A stretch of DNA of 64,000 bases, taken from Mucilaginibacter geliditolerans. Its GTDB lineage: Bacteria > Bacteroidota > Bacteroidia > Sphingobacteriales > Sphingobacteriaceae. The notes beneath the pieces were generated by a model. The model did not search any database. It was not told the origin of the DNA and saw only the letters and a list, made by a program, of their open reading frames with translations. How positions within the stretch are numbered: the first letter of the stretch is position 1; every line of letters starts with the position of its first letter. Shown here piece after piece: positions 9,060-15,831 of this stretch. Location of the stretch: NCBI RefSeq assembly GCF_014200495.1, contig NZ_JACHBY010000003.1, positions 310,001-374,000 of the forward strand, read 5' to 3'. Position numbers and translations under genes: made by a program.

Positions 9060-10202
9060 TTATATCTTCCCGAACAATTCGGCTAATTTCTTTTCCAGAT
9101 CATCACCAAAAAGATCTTTAGCTATGATCTTTCCGCTTGGATCTATTAGCAGGTTTTGTGGGATGGCTTGGATGCCATATAATTTGGCGGCATCGTTATC
9201 CCAGAATTTAAGATCGGATACATGGTTCCAGGTTAGGCCGTCGTGGTTGATGGCTTTGATCCAGGCATCTCTTTTACCGGGCCTATCTAAAGATACACCC
9301 AGTATAGTAAAGTTTTTACCTTTATAGTTATTGAATGCCTTTACCACGTTAGGGTTTTCTGCACGGCAAGGGCCGCACCATGATGCCCAAAAATCAACCA
9401 GCACATATTTACCCTTGAATGATGACAGACTGATCATTTTGCCATTGGTATCAGCCTGGGCAAAGTCGGGAGCCATTGCGCCTACTGCTACCGCTTTAAG
9501 AGTGTTTAAGTAAGTTTGATATTTTGCACCTGCTGCGCTTTTTTGCAGCGATGGTGATAATTTTGAGAACACCGGCTGCAATTCATTCGGATCAGGATAT
9601 GGGCCGCCCATACCTCTTAATGCTTGCAGGCTCATGTATGAATCAGGGTTGGCAGCGATAAACTGTTTGTTCAAATCTTTTGATTGTACACCGATCACAC
9701 TATCTTTTTTATCGATATAGTCGCCAAATTCCTTGGTTTCTCTTTTCTCTTTTGGCGCGGCATAGTATTCTGCTGTTAATGCGTCTTCAGCATCGGTAGC
9801 AGGTTTTACAAATGCTTTATAACGTACATTATCCTCGTTTACTTTTGTACCGGTAACTTTAGCATGTGATAATGAATCAGCACTGATAATATTGGTTGTT
9901 CCATTAACCAGGAAAAGAGAAACGATGTCCTGTTTTGATTTCCTGTCGATATTCATAATACCGATGCCTTTATAATCCAGCAATAATGTAGCCTGAGTTA
10001 TATCCTTTACTTCGCCGCTGAACTGGAACACACCATTTTTTATGGCAGTAGAATCTGACACGCGTTTGCCATCGGCACTGTAAGTTAAGAATATTTTTGA
10101 AGGCGGATTAACCGAGCCAACCTTGCCCTTTATCACATACTTTTCCTGTGCAAACAGCACCGCCGGCGAGGCCACCAGCATGAATAGAATTAGTTTTTTC
10201 AT
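9060..10202 (-). CDS. DUF4369 + TlpA-like thioredoxin, copy 2
   Basis: 380 residues. Signal peptide MKKLILFMLVASPAVLFAQE; DUF4369-like N-terminal half (YVIKGKVGSVNPPSKIFLTY, VFQFSGEVKD, LVNGTTNIISADS); a charged, helical linker (YYAAPKEKRETKEFGDYIDK); and a C-terminal TlpA domain with WASWCGPCRAENPNVVKAF and the closing segment GIQAIPQNLLIDPSGKIIAK. Very close to its neighbours in the catalytic half, and more divergent in the linker. The family reduces or isomerises periplasmic disulfides; the DUF4369 half is of unknown role. The gap on either side carries a hairpin, so the three genes may be separate transcripts or an attenuated operon. Confidence 0.92.
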   Translation of the reverse strand: MKKLILFMLVASPAVLFAQEKYVIKGKVGSVNPPSKIFLTYSADGKRVSDSTAIKNGVFQFSGEVKDITQATLLLDYKGIGIMNIDRKSKQDIVSLFLVNGTTNIISADSLSHAKVTGTKVNEDNVRYKAFVKPATDAEDALTAEYYAAPKEKRETKEFGDYIDKKDSVIGVQSKDLNKQFIAANPDSYMSLQALRGMGGPYPDPNELQPVFSKLSPSLQKSAAGAKYQTYLNTLKAVAVGAMAPDFAQADTNGKMISLSSFKGKYVLVDFWASWCGPCRAENPNVVKAFNNYKGKNFTILGVSLDRPGKRDAWIKAINHDGLTWNHVSDLKFWDNDAAKLYGIQAIPQNLLIDPSGKIIAKDLFGDDLEKKLAELFGKI

Positions 10203-10257
10203 TGTTATTTTAAATTTTATAATTCGAAAATGAGGTCAGGCATAAAAGTATGTAATA

Positions 10258-10380
10258 AAGAGTCAGGATGCAAGAGTCAGGAATCAGGAGATAAAAAGCG
10301 AAGAGTCAAAAATTAAGGTAAAAGCATTGACAACGCAATCCTCCTATCCTGATTCCTGACTCTTAATTCTTGGCTCTTAA
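10258..10380. repeat. word palindrome, AGAGTCAGGAATCAGGAG units
   Basis: AAGAGTCAGGAATCAGG (about 10272-10288) is the exact reverse complement of CCTGATTCCTGACTCTT (10348-10364), with a loop of roughly 60 nt. AGAGTCAGGATGCAAGAGTC gives extra tandem copies of the word on the left, and TTAATTCTTGGCTCTT on the right. Close relatives of this word fill 25264-25392 and 59345-59590. Confidence 0.75.
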
Positions 10381-10382
10381 AA

Positions 10383-11537
10383 CTACTTTCCGAATATCGC
10401 TGACAATTTATTGTCAAGATCTGCGCCACGTAAGTCTTTGGCGATGATCTTTCCTGTTGGGTCGAGCAGGAAATTATGCGGAATGGATTGTACTGCATAC
10501 AGAACCGCCACCTGGTTGCTCCAGGCGTTAAGATCTGATACCTGTGTCCATGCCAAGCCATCATTTTTAATAGCGGCTACCCAATCGGCTTTACCATTTG
10601 ATTTATCAAGCGATACGCCTATGATGGTGAAGTTTTTTGTTTTGAATTTATTGTAGGCCTTTACCACGTTCGGGTTTTCCTGGCGGCAAGGGCCGCACCA
10701 TGACGCCCAAAAATCTATCAGTACATATTTACCTCTAAAAGATGATAAAGTAACCGGCTTGCCATCAGGATCGCTCTGCGTAAAATCAGGCGCTATTGAA
10801 CCTAAGGCAGTAGATTTTAAACCATCAATCCCTTTTCTGATCACCTTACCCTGCTCTGTATCTTTTAAGTTTTGCGACAATGAGTTATATAGATCATTCA
10901 ATACTAAATAATCAGGCGATGGGCCTAAAGAGCTCAGTACGATCAGGCTGAAATAATTATCAGGATTGCTTTTTATGAATTTTTCGAAGATAGCGGTTTG
11001 CTCGTCGGCCAACGCTTTGTGCTTGGCGTCTTCGGCAGTTTGGTATGCTTCGGTGTTTTGTTGCGCCGCAGGGGTTGCGCTTTCTTCGGTTTTAATTGCT
11101 TTTGCTTTAGTGATAACAGGCGTTAAATCCACCATTAATCTTTTATAAGCATCATTAACAGCTGAGCCGGTGATCTGCGCTTTCCCAATGGAATCGGTTG
11201 TACTCACTGCTGCCATTGAGCCTTTTTCAACATAAAAGCTTAAGCCATCAAGCGATTTTTCATCCAGGTATGCTGAACCAAGGCCTTTATGGTCTATAAC
11301 CAATAAAGCCTGACTTGGGTCCATTACCTGACCGGAAAACTTGAAACTGCCTTGTACAATTTCAGATGAGTCGATTATCTTATTGGCGCCTAACTGGTAA
11401 AACAGGTAAGCACGCACAGGTGCATTTAAACTGCCAACTTTACCCTGGATGGTAAATGTTGAAACTGCAGGAGATGTTGTTTGCGCAAAGGCCAGTGACG
11501 GCAACAATGCTATAATAAAAACGAATATTTTTTTCAT
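10383..11537 (-). CDS. DUF4369 + TlpA-like thioredoxin, copy 3
   Basis: 384 residues from the ATG at 11537 (MKKIFVFIIALLPSLAFAQT, a clean signal peptide); an in-frame upstream start at 11558 would add seven residues before it and is rejected. The N-terminal half is DUF4369-like (TIQGKVGSLNAPVRAYLFYQ, FKFSGQVMD, YVEKGSMAAVST). An Ala/Glu-rich helical linker (ESATPAAQQNTEAYQTAEDA) precedes the TlpA domain with WASWCGPCRQENPNVVKAYN and IPHNFLLDPTGKIIAKDL. It is the first gene of the tandem triplet. All three keep both redox cysteines and the cis-Pro loop, so all look active. Confidence 0.92.
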   Translation of the reverse strand: MKKIFVFIIALLPSLAFAQTTSPAVSTFTIQGKVGSLNAPVRAYLFYQLGANKIIDSSEIVQGSFKFSGQVMDPSQALLVIDHKGLGSAYLDEKSLDGLSFYVEKGSMAAVSTTDSIGKAQITGSAVNDAYKRLMVDLTPVITKAKAIKTEESATPAAQQNTEAYQTAEDAKHKALADEQTAIFEKFIKSNPDNYFSLIVLSSLGPSPDYLVLNDLYNSLSQNLKDTEQGKVIRKGIDGLKSTALGSIAPDFTQSDPDGKPVTLSSFRGKYVLIDFWASWCGPCRQENPNVVKAYNKFKTKNFTIIGVSLDKSNGKADWVAAIKNDGLAWTQVSDLNAWSNQVAVLYAVQSIPHNFLLDPTGKIIAKDLRGADLDNKLSAIFGK

Positions 11538-11591
11538 AAAACGCAATAATACTAACAAAGGTAACGTAAAAATGCGCTCAGAATTATTCTA

Positions 11592-12773
11592 TCAGATGAG
11601 TTTTTGGTAAGTACGCCACCAAAGATCAGGCATTTCGCCGGAAACGGCGGTCTTGTAATCATCATATTGACAAGGCACTAAATGGAAACGCTCGTTAATA
11701 GAGCCTGTATTTGGATACGGCACCTGCATCCACCAGCGGTCTGATTTTTTGCTTTTTACAAACACCACTTCATGCTCATCGTGCTTTAAGCTGGTTTTAT
11801 AAATAAGGTACTGCGATTTTGGATTAAGCGGAAAATCTTTTTTACGGTTATAAAAACCATCAATAAAATACCATATCATTTGCGCTACCAGCGTAGCCGT
11901 TTGGCCGTTACTATCATAAGCAGGGTTAAACTCGTAAAAACCTATGGAGGTTAGCTTATCATTAAAGCCAGCGTAGCGGCAAAGCTGGCATGCTTCCTCG
12001 GCATAAAAGCCATTTGGGGTAGCATTGGCGCTGCCCATCGCATCAGACGAGCGGATGGCATTTACATCAAAGCTGATCATGCTCGCGTTGCGGATAACGG
12101 GTTCGGCAACAGCTATATTTCCACTCAAAGCACCTAAACGGTGCGCATCAAAAAACAATTTCTCCATCACCCGTAAACCTGCCTGACTAATAAAATAAGT
12201 CTGGTAACCCAGGTTGCTGTAGTTGAACAGGAAATTAGGCTCGTGTAAAAATATCTTGCTCAGGTATGATTGCGATGTGGTTTCGATACTATCGCCAAAG
12301 GCATCATCATCCAGATCGAAATGAGAATCGATCACCACCAGGTCAACCCTTTGTTCGAGGTTTTCATAGCCCATGTATTGTGCATAGGTCAGATCCTGTC
12401 CCCCGCCTATGATGATTGGGATGATATCTTTTTTAACCAGTTCCTCTACCACAGTTTTAAGGGCGAAGTAAGTATCGGTTATGGTTGCACCGGGTTTTAT
12501 ATTGCCGAAATCAACAATCCTGGTGTTGTAATTTCCCTCGTTAAGCAGGTAAAGTTTTTCGCGCACATAATCGGGTGCCAACGCGCACCCGGAGTTATCT
12601 ATAGCGTTACGATCTTCCATTACCCCAATAATGGCGATATCTATTTTTTGCTCAGCATCAAGGGAATCGGCAGCATATTGTTCTATCCTGTCGCCCATAT
12701 GACTGGCATAATAACCGTTTTTAGGCGTTATAGTTTTAAGATCAACCGGGGTAAAAAAATCAGATAAAGACAT
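11592..12773 (-). CDS. arginase-fold (formimidoylglutamase-like) protein with altered metal site
   Basis: 393 residues. The ureohydrolase fold is visible as three ordered motifs: IIGGGQDLTY (121-130), VVIDSHFDLD (146-155) and SFDVNAI (234-240). Classical arginases and agmatinases read GGDHS, DAHxD and SxDxD there, and bind two Mn ions with H, D/H/D and D/D. Here the first His is Gln126 and the last Asp is Asn238, while Asp149, His151, Asp153 and Asp236 remain. About 60 extra C-terminal residues (KSDRWWMQVPYPN, PDLWWRTYQKLI) are rich in Trp. Related Bacteroidota proteins are usually annotated formimidoylglutamase or arginase; with these substitutions that activity should not be assumed. No other histidine-degradation gene is nearby. 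Confidence 0.8.
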   Translation of the reverse strand: MSLSDFFTPVDLKTITPKNGYYASHMGDRIEQYAADSLDAEQKIDIAIIGVMEDRNAIDNSGCALAPDYVREKLYLLNEGNYNTRIVDFGNIKPGATITDTYFALKTVVEELVKKDIIPIIIGGGQDLTYAQYMGYENLEQRVDLVVIDSHFDLDDDAFGDSIETTSQSYLSKIFLHEPNFLFNYSNLGYQTYFISQAGLRVMEKLFFDAHRLGALSGNIAVAEPVIRNASMISFDVNAIRSSDAMGSANATPNGFYAEEACQLCRYAGFNDKLTSIGFYEFNPAYDSNGQTATLVAQMIWYFIDGFYNRKKDFPLNPKSQYLIYKTSLKHDEHEVVFVKSKKSDRWWMQVPYPNTGSINERFHLVPCQYDDYKTAVSGEMPDLWWRTYQKLI

Positions 12774-12779
12774 GTCTTA

Positions 12780-12906
12780 TAATGTGCGAATATGCGGATG
12801 TGCAAATATGCAGATTGTTTTGATATGCATATGTGCGCTGTGCAAAATATGCAGCTTTTTTCAATGTGCAGATCACAAATGTGCGTTTGCCCCATTTTAT
12901 ATTTGC
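12780..12906. repeat. ATGTGCAAATATGC word array, G-strand orientation
   Basis: The gap between the arginase-like and AraC genes is almost entirely degenerate copies of ATGTGCAAATATGC (AATGTGCGAATATGCGGATG, TGCAAATATGCAG, ATATGCATATGTGCGC, TGCAAAATATGCAG, AATGTGCAG, AAATGTGCG). The same word in reverse-complement orientation fills 13905-13995 and 15770-15826, so the AraC gene is flanked by inverted copies. Two overlapping short ORFs here are not genes. Confidence 0.75.
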
Positions 12907-12908
12907 AC

Positions 12909-13817
12909 CTATGCCCGGAACGCTACAGGTGTAAAGGAAGTTTGCTTTTTAAAGTATTTGGAGAAATGCGCCAAGTCGTCATAACCTAAAGCGTATGCTA
13001 TTTCGCTTACACTCCAGTGTGTTTGTTTCAGTAATATTTTGGCTTCCTGTATCACCCTGCTGCTGATAATCTCGGTGGTTGTGCTGCCTGTGGCCTCTTT
13101 TAAAACTTTATTGAGGTGGTTTACATGCACAGCCAGGCGGTTAGCATAATCTTTAGCGGTACGCAATGAGAGTGGTTGCTGAGGCGATTCAAGCGGAAAC
13201 TGTCGTTCCAGCAACTCGATAAACAGGGATGAGATACGTTCCGAAGCATTCTGCGTCGCGCTGATTGGCGGCATAGGTTGTAGTTTTTGCCCGTAATGGA
13301 TAAGCTCCATAACAAATGTGCGCAGCAGGTCATATTTATACTGGTAATCGGTGCCTAACTCTTTAAGCATTTTCCGGAAGATGTATTCAATTTCCTTCAC
13401 TTCTGTTTCTGAAAGCTGGAACATCGGCAACTGTCCCGGCTGAAATATCGGCAACTCGTCCAACCCTACACCTGTTTTACCCTGAGAAAGAAAATCGGTT
13501 GTAAAAATACAGAACATGCCGGTTTGGTTACTATCCATTGGCACCCAATGATAAGGGATCTTTGGTGTTGCAAACAGCAAGGCATTTTCCTGTACATCAA
13601 TTACTTTATCAGCATACTCGGCACGGCTTTTACCTCTTAGCCAGCTAATCTTATAATAGGCCCGCCTGCTGTAAGGCATAATACGGGTACCGTTTTTTTT
13701 ATCGAACAGTTTTTCACTTTCAAACACGTTAAAATGTCCTATCTCACGGGCGATCCCATCCGGGTGCGGAGCCCCGTTCCTTTGGTAAAAATCGTCAAGT
13801 GAAGTATTGGTGATCAT
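12909..13817 (-). CDS. AraC-family transcriptional regulator
   Basis: 302 residues from ATG 13817 (MITNTSLDDFYQRNGAPHPD); an upstream in-frame start at 13844 overlaps promoter-like sequence and is less likely. The N-terminal half is a cupin-like sensor (FNVFESEKLFD, YSRRAYYKISWLRG, ALLFATPKIPYHW). The C-terminal 100 residues are the paired helix-turn-helix of AraC: YANRLAVHVNHLNKVLKEAT, then ILLKQTHWSVSEIAYALGYD and DLAHFSKYFKKQTSFTPVAF. Bacteroidota AraC proteins of this shape often act on an adjacent gene. The divergent NAD-dependent epimerase at 13999 is the obvious candidate, and the arginase-like gene downstream is the other. The inducer is unknown. Confidence 0.93.
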   Translation of the reverse strand: MITNTSLDDFYQRNGAPHPDGIAREIGHFNVFESEKLFDKKNGTRIMPYSRRAYYKISWLRGKSRAEYADKVIDVQENALLFATPKIPYHWVPMDSNQTGMFCIFTTDFLSQGKTGVGLDELPIFQPGQLPMFQLSETEVKEIEYIFRKMLKELGTDYQYKYDLLRTFVMELIHYGQKLQPMPPISATQNASERISSLFIELLERQFPLESPQQPLSLRTAKDYANRLAVHVNHLNKVLKEATGSTTTEIISSRVIQEAKILLKQTHWSVSEIAYALGYDDLAHFSKYFKKQTSFTPVAFRA

Positions 13818-13904
13818 TTTTGTGTTTGATAATCTATAATACAAAGATGAGAATATTACTGTTCAATAGTTTGCAACAATCAATCCGTTATTTGTACATT
13901 TCAA

Positions 13905-13995
13905 ACTATATGCAAAAATAGGCATCGCTGATAATTCGTATTTGCACATACGCCTATCAATATGCACATTTGCACATACGCATAGCTGCACATAA
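13905..13995. repeat. ATTTGCACAT word array, C-strand orientation
   Basis: Divergent gap between the AraC gene and the epimerase. The units GTATTTGCACATACGCC, ATATGCACATTTGCACATACGC and AGCTGCACAT are inverted relative to 12780-12906 and parallel to 15770-15826. The array reaches within a few bases of the epimerase ATG, so it would form most of that gene's leader or promoter. Confidence 0.7.
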
Positions 13996-13998
13996 ATA

Positions 13999-14967
13999 AT
14001 GATACTGGTTACAGGCGCAACAGGTTTTTTAGGTTCGGAACTGGCCAGGCAATTGGTGCAGCAGGGCAACACTATCCGCTGTACCAAACGCGGCAGTTCG
14101 ATCATACCCAAAATACTTACCCCTTACCAGCAACAGATAGAATGGGTTGATGCCGATATGCTCGACATATTTGCCTTGGAAGATGCGCTTGATGGCGTTA
14201 CTCAGGTTTACCATTGCGCCGCATGGGTATCATTACGGCAGGCCGATAAACAGCCCATGATCCGTACCAATGTTATGGGCACGGCTAACCTTGTTAATTT
14301 ATGCACGCAGTTTGGTGTAAGGTTATTGCATGTAAGTTCCATTGCCGCCATCGGCACCGCCTTACCGGGCGAAATGATAAGTGAAAACAATCACCTGGAA
14401 GAAACCACCGAGAACGATGGCTATGCCATATCAAAGCTGGAAAGCGAGATGGAAGTATGGCGCGGCATTGCCGAAGGGCTGAACGCTGTTATTGTGAACC
14501 CATCATTAATACTGGGTGCAAGCTCAGGTACAAATGGCACAGGTCAATTATTTGAGACCGTGCGCAAGGGCCTAAAATTTTATACCGCCGGCACAGGAGG
14601 TTTTGTTGATGTAGAGGATGTAGCCAAATGCATGATCCTGCTCATGAACAGCGACATACAAGCCGAACGCTACATCATCAACGCTGAAAACCTCACTTAT
14701 AAAGAAGTAATTACCGATATAGCCAACAACTTTGGCATAAAACCGCCTGCTACCCTTGCCACACCATTTATGATGGGCCTGGCCTGGCGCGGATCTGCTG
14801 TTATAGCAGCGTTAACCAGCAAAGCTCCCGCCATTGATAAAGTTTCGGCCCAAACCGCATCGCAAACACGGATTTATGATAACTCGAAGATAAAGAAGGC
14901 GATTGGGGTTGATTTTAAGAGTATTAATGATACTGTAAAGGAAGTTTGTGAAGCGTTGAGTCATTAG
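13999..14967 (+). CDS. NAD-dependent epimerase/dehydratase (dihydroflavonol-reductase-like SDR)
   Basis: 322 residues of extended SDR type. The Rossmann start ILVTGATGFLGSELARQLVQ gives the glycine motif TGATGFLG. The catalytic YxxxK appears as GYAISKLESE (Tyr about 141, Lys about 145), preceded by the LLHVSSIAAIG serine strand. The substrate-side segment NPSLILGASSGTNGTGQLFE is also typical. Such proteins reduce or epimerise sugar nucleotides or aldehydes and ketones; the substrate cannot be read here. It is divergent from the AraC regulator, which suggests control by it. The ATG at 13999 directly begins the Rossmann strand, so no N-terminal residues are missing. Confidence 0.9.
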   Translation: MILVTGATGFLGSELARQLVQQGNTIRCTKRGSSIIPKILTPYQQQIEWVDADMLDIFALEDALDGVTQVYHCAAWVSLRQADKQPMIRTNVMGTANLVNLCTQFGVRLLHVSSIAAIGTALPGEMISENNHLEETTENDGYAISKLESEMEVWRGIAEGLNAVIVNPSLILGASSGTNGTGQLFETVRKGLKFYTAGTGGFVDVEDVAKCMILLMNSDIQAERYIINAENLTYKEVITDIANNFGIKPPATLATPFMMGLAWRGSAVIAALTSKAPAIDKVSAQTASQTRIYDNSKIKKAIGVDFKSINDTVKEVCEALSH

Positions 14968-14988
14968 GTCATTGTGTCATTAAATCTG

Positions 14989-15390
14989 ATGGATAAAAAA
15001 AGCGAAAAAGAGTTTATAGAAGACCTCATTACTACTTTCTCTGAAATAAAGGAAGACGTTTTGGATGAGGATTGGGCAGGTATAACCTCATTACAAATTG
15101 GATGCTTCAGAAGATTTACTCAAACAGCAATTGACACTAATAACGGAACACTGGCGCTAAAATGTTTTCAGTTTGTTGATGACAATATAGATGAAGTAGA
15201 ATTTAGCGTTGAGAATTCTCTCTCGATATCATGGTTGGGAAAATTAAATTTCGACAGGAATCCTATTTTGTTTAACAGCCTACCTGCTAAATTAGAAAAG
15301 CTTTATATCCATTTGCAAAACGAATACAGCAAACCACTCGACAAAAAAGTAAGCGATTTTCTTAATGATATCGCCAAAGATTCAGATTAA
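14989..15390 (+). CDS. small acidic protein of unknown function
   Basis: 133 residues from the ATG at 14989 (MDKKSEKEFIEDLITTFSEI); the GTG at 14974 would add five residues and has no better context. The protein is helical and acidic, without a signal peptide or membrane segment, and contains SLQIGCFRRFTQTAIDTNNG and ENSLSISWLGKLNF. The overall look (small, acidic, helical, SWLGKL core) recalls DUF7674-like proteins or immunity proteins, but this is an impression, not an identification. It starts 21 bp after the epimerase stop and may be cotranscribed. Confidence 0.6.
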   Translation: MDKKSEKEFIEDLITTFSEIKEDVLDEDWAGITSLQIGCFRRFTQTAIDTNNGTLALKCFQFVDDNIDEVEFSVENSLSISWLGKLNFDRNPILFNSLPAKLEKLYIHLQNEYSKPLDKKVSDFLNDIAKDSD

Positions 15391-15831
15391 TCAAGATTTC
15401 CGACACATACGGGCGAAGGTTTGCCCCATTGTTTGTGTACTCACCATAGGTGTTCGGAAGATATATTTTCTTACGAATATTGAGCGTGAGGTCACCCTGA
15501 GGCACTCGAAGGGTAAGCGTAAAGGCCTTTGCCCGCATGCTTCGAGTGCCTCAGCATGACATCCTTTTTTAATCTTCCGAACACCTATGGTCTCCCCACA
15601 AACAATCCGTAAACATATTGACAGCTGTTTGTGAGGACACAAACAGCGGGAGAAAAGGCCTCTGCGCTCACCCTTCGACTAGCGCTCAGGGTGACACCAC
15701 CACGCGTTATTTCCATAGCTCCAACAAACCCTATCAACTTAATCAACTAATCATCCAAAAAATCATCCAAAATTTGCACATTTGCACATCCGCGTATTTG
15801 CACACTAAAGCTTATATCTGCACATCAACTA
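15391..15831. repeat. 441-bp gap filled with nested REP-like palindromes
   Basis: No gene is seen here. Outer arms: ACCATAGGTGTTCGGAAGAT (15443-15462) and its exact reverse complement at 15572-15591, with pairing extending outward through ATTGTTTGTG (near 15428 and 15605). Inside lies a GTCA...TGAC element (15491-15560) with arms CTGAGGCACTCGAAG and CTTCGAGTGCCTCAG. A separate perfect hairpin, GCTGTTTGTG-AGGA-CACAAACAGC, is at 15624-15647. A half element with CTTCGACTAGCGCTCAG is at 15671-15695. ATTTGCACAT words fill 15770-15826, up to the next start codon. Confidence 0.8.

Noticed and set aside
10383..11558. Longer start of TlpA copy 3 at 11558
   Set aside because: The extra residues precede a complete signal peptide starting MKKIFVFI; ATG 11537 is preferred.
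12772..12989. Two overlapping plus-strand ORFs with many Cys and Met
   Set aside because: They are translations of the TGCAAATATG word array and run antisense into the AraC gene.
15391..15642. 83-residue minus-strand ORF and overlapping plus-strand ORF
   Set aside because: Both are translations of the nested palindrome; sequence reflects the hairpin arms (SRSIFVRKYIFRTPMV style).
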